NCBI GenBank assembly: GCA_036260395.1
Contig: DASZZY010000101.1
Span: 1-23,853 of the forward strand
Source: DASZZY01 sp036260395
GTDB lineage: Bacteria; Actinomycetota; UBA4738; CALAEC01
Reading direction: 5' to 3'
DNA length: 23,853 bases
A model generated the notes under the pieces. The model did no database searches, was not told the origin of the DNA, and was given only the letters and a program-made list of their open reading frames with translations. Made by a program: the position numbers and the translations under genes. The first letter of the stretch is position 1. Every line of letters begins with the position of its first letter. Shown one piece after another: positions 5,717 to 13,471 of the stretch.

Positions 5717-8239
5717 CTAGAGCGGCGTCGGCGAGCGCGGGGCGCCCGGGCGGCCCGGCGACTCCACGGCCCGGCGGGGCCTCGAGCGCTCGAAGCGGCG
5801 AGCCATCGCCGCCACCACCGCCGCCGTCATCCGGGGAAACAGCCGCGCGAGCGACAGCCCCACCGCGGTGCGGATCCCGGTCATGATCCGGGGAGGGCGG
5901 TCGGCGCAGGCCCGGACGATGGCCTCCGCCGCCGACCCCACGCCGTCGGCCCACACCGAGCCCTCCAGCGAGGCTCCCCACGCCGCGGCGCGCTCGTGGA
6001 TCCCCGTGCGGACGTACCCGGGGAGGACGGTGGTCACCGTCAGGCGACCGCGGTACTCGAGCCGCAGGGCCTCGCCGTGCGCCACGAGCGCCCGCTTGCT
6101 CGCGGTGTACGCCGCCGCGTAGGGCACCGTCAGCGCCGCGAGGCCCGAGGCGACGTGGACCACGTGGCCGCGCTCGGCGAGCAGGTACGGGAGCGCAGCG
6201 GCGGTGACGGTCCAGGCGCCGAACAGGTTGACCTCCATGGCCTCGCGGGCACCGGCGTCCGGCGGGTCGCCGGAATCCTGGGCCACGCCGATCCCGGCGT
6301 TGTTCACGACCGTGTCGACGCCGCCCATGCGCCGGGCGGCCTCGTCCACCGCGCGGGCGACGGCGGCCGGGTCGCGGACGTCGGCCTCCAGGACGCCGGC
6401 ATCCGGGGCGAGGTCGAACCCCATCACAGAGGCGCCCTCGCGCCGGAGGGCGACGCTCGCCGCCGTCCCGATGGCGCCCCGGGCGCCGGTGATCAGGATG
6501 CGCCGGCCGACGAGGCGCCCGCCGCCCCGGCCGCGGGCTACCGCGGCGAACCCCGCTCCCAGCACCGTCATCCACGAGACCGCCAGGGCCAGGATCGAGC
6601 CGTAGGCCATCAGCGCCGGCCACGTCGGCCCGCCGTGCGCCTCGCGGAGGAGCGTGTCGCCGTCGCGCTGGAGGGCCACGACCCGGTGGCGTCGGACCGG
6701 GACCGCCGGGGCGCCGATCTCCGGATCGGCCGGCATCGAGAGCGGCGTGGCGATCAGGACGTCCTCGCGGGCGAGCCGCAGGATCGACTTCCAGCTGCCG
6801 CCGACCGGCACCGCTCCCCGTGCCCGGTAGGTCCCCCCGCCGGCGGGCTCCATCGGATGCCGCTCCGAGCCGCCGCCCTGCCACGACAGCACCTCGAACC
6901 AGTCGGCCCCCCGGGCGGCGTCCGGCGGATCCAGGCGGGCCGTGACGTGGATGCGGCCCGGCCCGGCCGGTGCGGTCGAGATCTCCGCGGTCACCGGGGC
7001 GGTTCGGCGCGGGAACGGGAGCGTCAGCGCCGCGGCGATGACCACGCCGGCCAGGACCAGCGGGATCGCGCCGAGCCCGGGACGCCGGAACGACACCACC
7101 CGCCCGAGGGCGAAGCCCACCACGGCCCCGGCCACCGCGATGGCGGTCGCCGCGAGGACGGCGGGCCACAGCGCCGGGCCCCAAGGATGCCGGCCCGCGA
7201 GGTGCGTCCAGCCCCACTCCGCCGCCAGCCCGATCGTGCCGACGGCGATCCCGGCCAGGACCGCCCGCCGCGCCGGGGACAGGCGGCGGGCGGCGTACAC
7301 CGCCTCGACGGCCAGGGCCGAGCCGAGGTACAGCGCGGGCACCGGAAGCGTGAGGTTGTAGACCGACCCCACCAGGAGCGCCAGCAGCGCCCGGACCACC
7401 AGGAAGCCCGCCGCCGCCGCGACCGCGCCGCCCCGCCCCAGCGCCACGCGGGCGGCGACGAGGCCCGCGCCGGCCGCCAGCGACACGAGGACCGGGTGGT
7501 ACAGCTGCTGGAACTGCGGGACGCCGAAGTCGAACTCGCCCTGGAACGTCGACAGCCCCACCAGGACCACGGCCGCCAGCAGGCCGCGCAGCCACCGCAC
7601 GAGCGCCGGGCGCCCCGCGCCAGGCCCGGCCTCCGAGAGCAGCAGCCACAGCGCGATGGGGCTGAACGAGGCGCCGCCGATCATGAGCAGGTGGGTGGGA
7701 CCCCACATCGTGACGTCGATCCCGTAGAAGTGGTGCCACACCTCGTCCAGCGGGAACCCCAGCAGGGCGCCGGTGCCCAGCGCGGCGAGTCCCGCGGCGG
7801 CGTACGGGACCCGCAGACGGCCGAGCCGCCATCCCGTCTCGGCTCGCCGGACCGTGGCGAACGTGATCGCGGTCGCCGCGGCCCCGACGATCATGACGAG
7901 CCCGAGCAGGATCGCCACGTGCGCCGGCGTCAGCAGGAATTCGTCCCGCCCCAGGTCGATGTGCCAGGCGACGTCCCACAGGAAGCCGATGACCGCCACG
8001 ACGAGGGCCATGAGGCCGGTCCCGAGCCCGCCCGCGCACCACGCCGGCAGCCCGGTCACCCGCTCCAGCGAAGAGCCGATCCGGTCGACGGCGCGGCGAA
8101 GGAAGCCGCCGCCCGCGGGCTCCCCGGCGGCGTACAGCCACGCGACGGCCGCCGCGAAGATCGCCACCGGCACGAGCACGTACAGCCAGTCGGTGCCGTA
8201 GTCGGCGATCGAGGTGGCGGCGTGGCCGACGAGGCTCAC
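5717..8239 (-). CDS. Polytopic membrane protein fused to a short-chain dehydrogenase/reductase
   Basis: 840 residues from a GTG at 8239, starting 1 nt after the upstream stop. Residues 1-410 contain about ten hydrophobic segments with conserved-looking polar motifs inside or between them (WDVAWHIDLGRDEFLLTPAH at 88-107, DEVWHHFYG at 165-173, MWGPTH at 178-183), a His pattern that could bind metal or haem. Residues ~412-535 form a soluble beta-rich region resembling FixH/YtkA-type domains, followed by one more hydrophobic segment (540-567). Residues 578-810 are a classical SDR: TGARGAIG (584-591), NNAG (646-649), S698, and Y711-TAS-K715. All SDR catalytic positions are present, so the enzyme should bind NAD(P). 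The reading frame is continuous, so the fusion is real in this sequence. It is second in the MerR-linked operon. Confidence 0.85.
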   Translation of the reverse strand: MSLVGHAATSIADYGTDWLYVLVPVAIFAAAVAWLYAAGEPAGGGFLRRAVDRIGSSLERVTGLPAWCAGGLGTGLMALVVAVIGFLWDVAWHIDLGRDEFLLTPAHVAILLGLVMIVGAAATAITFATVRRAETGWRLGRLRVPYAAAGLAALGTGALLGFPLDEVWHHFYGIDVTMWGPTHLLMIGGASFSPIALWLLLSEAGPGAGRPALVRWLRGLLAAVVLVGLSTFQGEFDFGVPQFQQLYHPVLVSLAAGAGLVAARVALGRGGAVAAAAGFLVVRALLALLVGSVYNLTLPVPALYLGSALAVEAVYAARRLSPARRAVLAGIAVGTIGLAAEWGWTHLAGRHPWGPALWPAVLAATAIAVAGAVVGFALGRVVSFRRPGLGAIPLVLAGVVIAAALTLPFPRRTAPVTAEISTAPAGPGRIHVTARLDPPDAARGADWFEVLSWQGGGSERHPMEPAGGGTYRARGAVPVGGSWKSILRLAREDVLIATPLSMPADPEIGAPAVPVRRHRVVALQRDGDTLLREAHGGPTWPALMAYGSILALAVSWMTVLGAGFAAVARGRGGGRLVGRRILITGARGAIGTAASVALRREGASVMGFDLAPDAGVLEADVRDPAAVARAVDEAARRMGGVDTVVNNAGIGVAQDSGDPPDAGAREAMEVNLFGAWTVTAAALPYLLAERGHVVHVASGLAALTVPYAAAYTASKRALVAHGEALRLEYRGRLTVTTVLPGYVRTGIHERAAAWGASLEGSVWADGVGSAAEAIVRACADRPPRIMTGIRTAVGLSLARLFPRMTAAVVAAMARRFERSRPRRAVESPGRPGAPRSPTPL

Positions 8240-8240
8240 G

Positions 8241-9353
8241 TCAGCCCCCCGCGGGGCGGACGGCGCCCACGCTTAGGTCGCCGTGGCGGAACGTCGGTCG
8301 GATCCCCGGCGCCAGCGGGTGCCGCACCAGCTCGGAGGACGGGAACACCTGCGGGAACTCGGGACGGTCGGGGATCGGGTCGGCGATGAGCTTCTCCTTG
8401 ATCATCGAGTTGTACTGCCAGCTCGCGAACTCCGGCGTGTTGAAGTTCATGACGACCTCCAGCCCCCACCGCTTGGCCCAGTCGCGGACCCCGGGGAGCT
8501 CGGAGTGCTGGGGGGCGTAGCACTCGACCGCGATCCCGTTCTCCGAGGAGGTGAAGATGCCGCGCTCGGTGTTCAGCACGATCGTGTGGTTCCCGAAGGT
8601 GTGGCCGGGCGTCCGGATCAGTGCCACGCCGGGACCCAGCAGCACGTCGCCGTCGATGAACAGGAACGCGTCCTCGCGCAGGTCGCCGTACGTCCAGCTC
8701 TGATGGAACCGCGACTGGAAGGGATGCACGTCGCGGACGTGCTCGAGCTCCGCGGGCGGCACGAGCATCCTGGCGTTGGGGAACAGCGGCGGGACCGGCC
8801 GGTCGGGATAGCCGAGGTCCGGCGCCGGCCCGCGAGTGCCCACCAGCCGGCGGATGTCCTGGGTGTGGAGGTGGTCGAACGTGACGTAGTCCACCTCCTG
8901 CGGGGCGATCCCCAGCGCGGCCAGGTGCTCCTCGACCGTGCCGTGCCGGCGGAAGAACGTGTCGAGCGAGCGCTTCCACGACATCGGCAGGCCCTCTACC
9001 GTCTTGCGGAGGAACGGCGTCGAGACGCCGAGGTCGTAATCCGACGGCTCGGCGACCAGCGTGCGAGGCCGCCCGTCCTCGCGCCACCGCACGACGAACA
9101 TCCGGTTGGTCATCCACACGTACGGCACCGGGGACCGGCAGGCCTCCCACAGCGCGTAGCGACGGGGGTACGGGAGCGTCACCAGCGAGCGGGCCGCGAA
9201 CCCGTCGACGCGGCCGGTCTCCTGGAACCACTCGCGGAACTCCGGGGCCTGCCGGCGGATCCGGCGCAGCTGCTCGGCCGGGGTCGTGTCCAGCGTCGGG
9301 TCATCGAACGCCCGGATGGGCGTCCCCACGGACGTCACGGCGGTCGCCGTCAT
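8241..9353 (-). CDS. Metallo-beta-lactamase-fold hydrolase with atypical metal motif
   Basis: 370 residues. The ATG at 9353 is preceded by GGAAGGAG, which decides the start against a much longer open frame. The fold is indicated by TFDHLHTQDIRRL (159-170), RTPGHTFGNHTIVL (247-260) and a preceding LFIDGDVLL strand. The signature is H161-x-H163-x-x-D166 with no following His (canonical HxHxDH), and the usual Asp after the GH motif is replaced by a TSSENG stretch, so a full dinuclear zinc site is doubtful. The N-terminal ~100 residues carry an extra region (WMTNRMFVVRW) before the core. It is the first gene of the operon with the membrane-SDR fusion, divergent from the MerR gene and under the dyad promoter. 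The substrate is unknown; lactonase or other hydrolase activity is a guess. Confidence 0.85.
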   Translation of the reverse strand: MTATAVTSVGTPIRAFDDPTLDTTPAEQLRRIRRQAPEFREWFQETGRVDGFAARSLVTLPYPRRYALWEACRSPVPYVWMTNRMFVVRWREDGRPRTLVAEPSDYDLGVSTPFLRKTVEGLPMSWKRSLDTFFRRHGTVEEHLAALGIAPQEVDYVTFDHLHTQDIRRLVGTRGPAPDLGYPDRPVPPLFPNARMLVPPAELEHVRDVHPFQSRFHQSWTYGDLREDAFLFIDGDVLLGPGVALIRTPGHTFGNHTIVLNTERGIFTSSENGIAVECYAPQHSELPGVRDWAKRWGLEVVMNFNTPEFASWQYNSMIKEKLIADPIPDRPEFPQVFPSSELVRHPLAPGIRPTFRHGDLSVGAVRPAGG

Positions 9354-9438
9354 GGCGGTGGTCTCCTTCCTCTCGGGTTTGCGCTCCTCGGACCTGCTCG
9401 ATGGCGCCGCGCGGGCGCGAACGATCTCGACTCCGGAT

Positions 9439-9464
9439 GATGTTACATGGTCCGGTGTCACATC
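9439..9464. promoter_or_regulatory. Dyad operator, probable MerR-family binding site
   Basis: GATGTTACA (9439-9447) and TGTCACATC (9456-9464) form an inverted repeat matching at 8 of 9 positions around an 8-bp spacer. It fills the region between the -35 and -10 of the minus-strand operon promoter and lies just upstream of the divergent MerR gene. The obvious ligand is the product of that gene. TAGAAT (9473-9478) on the plus strand could be the -10 of the regulator itself. Confidence 0.6.
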
Positions 9465-9469
9465 GGCAA
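9440..9469 (-). promoter_or_regulatory. Promoter of the MBL-SDR operon
   Basis: On the minus strand TTGCCG (9469-9464) and TAACAT (9445-9440) are separated by 18 bp, with TG directly before the -10 (extended -10). The predicted start is near 9433, giving a leader of about 80 nt to the ATG at 9353. A spacer longer than 17 bp with a dyad inside it is what MerR-type activation requires; the classical spacing is 19 bp. Confidence 0.6.
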
Positions 9470-9488
9470 GTGTAGAATAGGAGCTGCG

Positions 9489-10214
9489 ATGGCCGCGACC
9501 GCGACCCACATGACGATCGACGAGCTGGCCCGGCTCACCGGGACCACGACCCGGAACATCCGCGCCTACCAGACCCGCGGGCTGCTGCGCCCGCCGGACG
9601 TCCGCGGCCGGCGCGGGCTCTACGGCGAGGAGCACGTGGCCCGCCTGCGGCTGATCCGCGACATGCAGGCCGCCGGGTTCAACCTCCGGGCCATCAAGCG
9701 CCTGCTCGAGCTGGTCCCCGCGGGCGCCGCCGAGGAGGCGGTGCGCCTCGAGCGCGCGCTGCTCGCGCCGTGGGTCACCGAGGAGCCCGAGATCGTCGAC
9801 GGGGCGGAGCTGGCCGCCCGGTTCCCCCAGGCGGGGGAGGGCGATCTCCGCCGGGCCCGGGAGCTCGGGCTGATCACGCCGCTGGACGACGGGCGGATCC
9901 GGCTCGAGAGCCCCACGCTGCTCCGGGCCGGCGAGGAGGTCGTCCGCCTCGGCGTCCCCCCGGCCGAGGCGCTCGAGGTCCTCGAGACGGTGCGGGCCCA
10001 CGCCGAGGGCGTGGCGCGGGCGTTCGTCTCGCTGTTCCTCGAGCGGGTGTGGGAGCCCCATGTCGCCGACGATCCGTCCTCGGGCATCCCACGGATCCGC
10101 GAGGCGCTCGAGCGCCTCCGCCCCATCGCGTCCTCCGTGCTCACCGCGACGTTCCAGCGCGTGATGGCCGCCGAGGTCGAGGCCGCCGTCGGAGACCAGC
10201 TGACCCGGCGCTGA
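9489..10214 (+). CDS. MerR family transcriptional regulator
   Basis: 241 residues from an ATG at 9489 with AGGAG about 5 nt upstream; an in-frame ATG at 9510 is an alternative. The N-terminal winged-helix domain is clear: MTIDELARLTGTTTRNIRAY followed by QTRGLLRPPDVRGRRGLYGEEHVARLRLI and a coupling helix (AIKRLLELV). The C-terminal ~150 residues are Ala/Glu/Arg-rich and helical, longer than in metal-sensing MerR proteins, with no Cys cluster, so a small organic effector is more likely than a metal. It is divergent from the MBL-SDR operon and shares a 135-bp intergenic region with it that carries the dyad, so it very probably regulates that operon. Confidence 0.9.
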   Translation: MAATATHMTIDELARLTGTTTRNIRAYQTRGLLRPPDVRGRRGLYGEEHVARLRLIRDMQAAGFNLRAIKRLLELVPAGAAEEAVRLERALLAPWVTEEPEIVDGAELAARFPQAGEGDLRRARELGLITPLDDGRIRLESPTLLRAGEEVVRLGVPPAEALEVLETVRAHAEGVARAFVSLFLERVWEPHVADDPSSGIPRIREALERLRPIASSVLTATFQRVMAAEVEAAVGDQLTRR

Positions 10215-10317
10215 CCCTTCGCGCGCGCGGCGGCCGCGGAAAAAGAGGAATCAGGGACACACGGGGCGAACCACTCCGCGAGACCGGCGCCCGGCCGGTC
10301 GACCGAGGAGGCATCCC

Positions 10318-11517
10318 GTGAAGCGAATGAACGTCGTCGTGGCAGCCGTGGCGGTCCTGGTCCTGGCACCGACCGTCCCCGGGAGCGCGGCGCAGTGGGA
10401 GCTGACGCCGGCCGGCTGGCGCTCCGGTCCGGTGATCGAGCACGTCCGGAACCTCGCGCTGGAGACGACGGCGATCGGGCTCGACCGGCACGGGAAGTTC
10501 CTGTACGTGTCCGGTGCCCGGTCCTTCTCGATCTACGACATCAAGCAGCCGGAGAACCCGCAGCTGCTGAGCCACCGCGTCACCCCGAACGTCCTGAACG
10601 AGCACCCGGACACAAACGGCAAGATCCTGCTGCTCTCGATGGACCACGGAGGGTTCGCTCGGGTGCTCCAGGTGTGGGACGTACGCGACAAGGCGAACCC
10701 AACGCTCCTCTCGGTGTTCCCCAGCGGCGCCGCGCCCGGCGTCCCCGGCGGCGACCACACGTGGGCGTGCGTCCTTGATTGCCGGTTCGCCTACGGCTCC
10801 CAGGGCTCGATCGTCGACCTCCGCGACCCGGCCCGGCCGACGCGGGTCGGCGACTGGCGGAACTCGCTCCCGGCGGCCCAGCCGGACGACCCGCCCCGCC
10901 GGTTCCACGGGATCGATGAGGTCGCCCCGGGGATCGTGCTCACGGCCAGCCAGCCCACCGCGGCGCTCGACGCCCGTACCGACCCCGCGAAGCCCACGCT
11001 GCTGGCCCACGTCTGGCCGCCCATGACGACGCCGGTGCCGAACCGCCCATCGATCCCCTCGTACGCGCACTGGCCGGCCCGAGCTACCGAGCGGTTCGCG
11101 CTGGAGACCATCGAGACCCCGTTCACTGGCCCTTGCAACGCGGGATCCGGCGGTTTGGTGACGTACGACACCGCCGGGTACCGGGAGACCGGCGCCTTCA
11201 CACTGGCCGACGCGTACCGGATCACCCAGAACGGGACGTTCAGCGACGGCTACCCGCCGGCGAACGCGGCCGGCTGCTCGCCGTTCGGGCTGGCCGAGAG
11301 CCCTGATTGGCCGGAGGACCGCCTCGTGGCGGTGGCCTGGCTGGAGCACGGCGTCCGCCTGCTGCACGTCGGCCTCGACGGACAGATCGCTGAGGTCGGA
11401 GGGTTCATGGCGCACGGGACCGAGGCGTCGTTCCTCGCGTGGGGGACGCGGCGGATCCTGTACGTCGCGGACCTGACCCGCGGGCTCGACGTGTACCGGG
11501 TCGCGGAGCCGTCCTAG
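10318..11517 (+). CDS. Secreted LVIVD-repeat-like beta-propeller protein
   Basis: 399 residues from a GTG at 10318 preceded by GAGGAGG. Residues 1-25 form a signal peptide (KR, hydrophobic VVVAAVAVLVLA, cleavage expected after GSAA). The mature part has repeated blades of the type KFLYVSGARSFSIYDIKQPENPQLL, VLQVWDVRDKANPTLL and GSIVDLRDPARPTRV, the pattern of LVIVD-repeat proteins, ending with ILYVADLTRGLDVYRV. These proteins are extracellular or surface-attached; their biochemical role is not established. Four Cys (around residues 150-155, 277 and 320) could form disulfides. It follows the MerR gene on the same strand after 103 bp and looks separately expressed. A truncated relative lies at 23454-23759. 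Confidence 0.83.
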   Translation: MKRMNVVVAAVAVLVLAPTVPGSAAQWELTPAGWRSGPVIEHVRNLALETTAIGLDRHGKFLYVSGARSFSIYDIKQPENPQLLSHRVTPNVLNEHPDTNGKILLLSMDHGGFARVLQVWDVRDKANPTLLSVFPSGAAPGVPGGDHTWACVLDCRFAYGSQGSIVDLRDPARPTRVGDWRNSLPAAQPDDPPRRFHGIDEVAPGIVLTASQPTAALDARTDPAKPTLLAHVWPPMTTPVPNRPSIPSYAHWPARATERFALETIETPFTGPCNAGSGGLVTYDTAGYRETGAFTLADAYRITQNGTFSDGYPPANAAGCSPFGLAESPDWPEDRLVAVAWLEHGVRLLHVGLDGQIAEVGGFMAHGTEASFLAWGTRRILYVADLTRGLDVYRVAEPS

Positions 11518-11553
11518 CCGCACCACCGGCGGGCCCTCGCGGCGCCTGCTCGC

Positions 11554-11559
11554 TATGCT
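11554..11559 (+). promoter_or_regulatory. -10-like hexamer upstream of the adenylate-kinase-like gene
   Basis: TATGCT fits the TANNNT consensus and lies 18 nt before the GTG at 11578, giving a very short leader. No good -35 hexamer is visible, which is common for GC-rich actinobacterial promoters. Confidence 0.3.
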
Positions 11560-11577
11560 TCGCCCGGGGGTGAAGAT

Positions 11578-12225
11578 GTGGCGACGGGACGGCCGCGGCG
11601 CGTGATCCTCCTGGCGCCGCCGCTGGCCGGCAAGAGCACGCAGGCCGGCCCGGTGGCCCGCCTGCTGGGGGTCCCTCACGTCTCGACCGGGGAACTCCTG
11701 CGCTCCCACCGGGAACGGGACACGGAGATCGGCCGGGCCGCCGCCGCTCACATGGCCAGGGGCGAGCTCGTCCCCGACGATCTGGTCCTCGCGGTGGTGT
11801 CCGAACGCCTGTCGGGGCCTGAGGCCGCCGGCGGCATCGTCCTCGACGGCGTCCCGCGCGACCTCTCGCAGGCCGAGGCGCTGGACGGCGATCCGCGGAC
11901 CCGCCCGGACCTCGTCGTGCTGCTCGACGTTCCGGACGGCGAGGTCCGCCGCCGGGCAGGCGGTCGGCGGCGCTGCCCGCGTGGACACGTCTACCACCTG
12001 ACGGACCGGCCGCCGCGAGTCCGCGGGCGGTGCGACGTCGACGGCGAGCCGCTGGCGCACCGCGACGACGACCGGCCGGAGGCCGTCGAGCGACGTCTGG
12101 CGGAGTACCGGTCCAAGACCGGCCCGGTGATTGACCGCTACCGCCGGCGCGGGGTCCTGCGCGTCGTCGACGCCACCGGGGCGCCGGAGGAGGTCACCGC
12201 CCGCCTCGTGGCGACCCTCTCCTGA
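11578..12225 (+). CDS. Adenylate-kinase-like nucleoside monophosphate kinase, atypical P-loop
   Basis: 215 residues from a GTG at 11578. The family is clear: STGELLRSH, GELVPDDLV, IVLDGVPRDLSQAEAL, a LID (RCPRGHVYH ... GRCDVDG), RDDDRPEAVERRL and YRSKTGPVIDRYRRRG. Such enzymes interconvert ATP + AMP and 2 ADP in the cytosol. Two features depart from standard Adk. The P-loop is APPLAGKST (13-21) instead of GxPGxGKGT, so the first Gly is Ala. The zinc-type LID keeps Cys, Cys and Asp but lacks the second Cys. It lies between an LVIVD-like protein and a glycosyltransferase, not in the usual ribosomal-protein/secY context of the housekeeping adk, so it is probably a second, specialised paralog. 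Confidence 0.85.
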   Translation: MATGRPRRVILLAPPLAGKSTQAGPVARLLGVPHVSTGELLRSHRERDTEIGRAAAAHMARGELVPDDLVLAVVSERLSGPEAAGGIVLDGVPRDLSQAEALDGDPRTRPDLVVLLDVPDGEVRRRAGGRRRCPRGHVYHLTDRPPRVRGRCDVDGEPLAHRDDDRPEAVERRLAEYRSKTGPVIDRYRRRGVLRVVDATGAPEEVTARLVATLS

Positions 12226-12281
12226 GGCGGCGCCCTCCGCCGAGCCTGGGAGGCGGGGATGACTTCGTGACATCCATGCTG

Positions 12282-12302
12282 CGGCCGGGCCTCCGGCCGT
12301 TT
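12282..12302 (+). terminator. Possible short rho-independent terminator
   Basis: CGGCCGG (12282-12288), a 4-nt loop GCCT, and CCGGCCG (12293-12299) make a perfect 7-bp stem followed by only TTT. It lies between the kinase-like gene and the glycosyltransferase gene. The T-run is too short for a strong terminator. Confidence 0.35.
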
Positions 12303-12334
12303 CCCGGCGGTGGTGCCGGGGAAGGGACGGCCGC

Positions 12335-13471
12335 GTGCATCCGCGGCTTCTCCTGGTCCGCTCGGACCACCTGGGAGACGTCGTCTTCACGCTTCCCGCT
12401 GCGCCGCTGATCCGGCGGCTGGTGCCGTCCGCGCGCATCACGTACCTCGTGCAACCCGCTCTCGAGGCGCTTCCGGCCCGGTGCCCCGCCGTGGACGAGG
12501 TGATCGGCATCCCGTTCCCGCCGGTGCTCGCGCCGTACGAGGCGGCCGCCTGGCGGGACGTCGTCGCACGCCACGCCCCGGCCCTCCGGGGACGGTTCGA
12601 CGCGGCCCTGCTGCTCCGGCCCGAGGACCCTTGGTCCGGCGCGCTGGCCCACGCCGCGGGGATCCCCGTGCGGGTCGGCTGCCTCGAGCCCCGGACCAGA
12701 GGGTTCCTCACGCACGGGATCGACCACCGGGCCGACCTCCACGCCTCCGACTTGGCTCGGCGGATCGCCGTGGCGGCCCTGGCCGCGATCGGGGTGGCCG
12801 CTCCGGGCACGGAGGCGGCCGACGCGGGTCCCGTCCTCGTCCCCACCGAGGCCGACCGGCGCGAGGCCGCCGAGGCCCTCGATCCGCTGGTTCCCCGGGT
12901 CGGGACCCGGCCGGCGATCATCCATCCGGGGGTGGGCTGGCGGCTCAAGCGGTGGCCACCGGAGCGGTGGGGCCAGGTAGCGGCCGGCGTCCACGCCGAG
13001 TTCGGGAGGCGGGTGGTCGTGGTTGGGGGCCCCGACGAGGGCGGGCTGGTGGACGCGGTCGTGGCGGCCGGCGGGGGCGCGGCCATGGCCCTCCCCACGG
13101 TCGTCTCGGTGGGCGGGCTCGCCGGGCTGCTGGAGCGGGCCGCCGCCGTGGCGGCCTGCGACAGCGGGCCGTTCCACCTGGCCGCCGCGCTCGGCACGCC
13201 GGCCGTCGGCCTCTACGGGCCCGCCGACCCCGTCGCCGCGGCCCCGCTCTCCGCTGCCGACCGCCACCGCGTCCTCCGGCTCGACCTGCCCTGCGCGCCG
13301 TGCCGGGAGCTCGTCGACCCGCCGTGCGGCGCGGCGGTGGACCCCGCCTGCATGGCCGGCCTGGGCGTCGACGCCGTCGTCGAGGCCCTCGGGGAGGTGG
13401 CCGGGTGGCGGTCCGCGCACCCCACGGAGGCGCCGGCGCGACCGGAGACCGGCGGCGCGGCGCTAGCGTGA
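12335..13471 (+). CDS. Glycosyltransferase family 9 (ADP-heptose:LPS heptosyltransferase-like)
   Basis: 378 residues from a GTG at 12335 with a moderate purine-rich GAAGGGACGG upstream. N-terminal Rossmann domain: PRLLLVRSDHLGDVVFTLPA with the GDVV typical of GT9. C-terminal donor-binding domain: HPGVGWRLKRWP (197-208), VVVVGGPDE (227-234) and CDSGPFHLAAALGTPAVGLYGPADP (from 275), the last being the family hallmark. The Cys-rich end (PCAPC ... DPPCG ... ACM) matches the conserved C-terminal cysteines of many GT9 proteins. It probably adds a sugar to a cell-surface glycan; in actinobacteria without LPS the acceptor is unknown. Its stop overlaps the convergent TetR gene by 9 bp. Confidence 0.9.
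   Translation: MHPRLLLVRSDHLGDVVFTLPAAPLIRRLVPSARITYLVQPALEALPARCPAVDEVIGIPFPPVLAPYEAAAWRDVVARHAPALRGRFDAALLLRPEDPWSGALAHAAGIPVRVGCLEPRTRGFLTHGIDHRADLHASDLARRIAVAALAAIGVAAPGTEAADAGPVLVPTEADRREAAEALDPLVPRVGTRPAIIHPGVGWRLKRWPPERWGQVAAGVHAEFGRRVVVVGGPDEGGLVDAVVAAGGGAAMALPTVVSVGGLAGLLERAAAVAACDSGPFHLAAALGTPAVGLYGPADPVAAAPLSAADRHRVLRLDLPCAPCRELVDPPCGAAVDPACMAGLGVDAVVEALGEVAGWRSAHPTEAPARPETGGAALA

Noticed and set aside
5637..8141. Long minus-strand frame upstream of the MEDS fragment
   Set aside because: Out-of-frame shadow of the membrane-SDR fusion; only the part below 5636 has MEDS homology.
5996..8389. 797-codon plus-strand open frame
   Set aside because: Antisense to the membrane-SDR gene, composed mainly of Arg, Gly, His and Pro, with no recognisable domain.
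9354..10061. Upstream extension of the metallo-beta-lactamase-fold frame to 10061
   Set aside because: It runs antisense through the MerR gene and the divergent promoter; the ATG at 9353 has a strong Shine-Dalgarno sequence.
10141..13197. 1018-codon minus-strand open frame
   Set aside because: Antisense to four genes with strong family motifs (MerR, LVIVD-like, kinase-like, GT9); Arg/Ser/Pro-rich.
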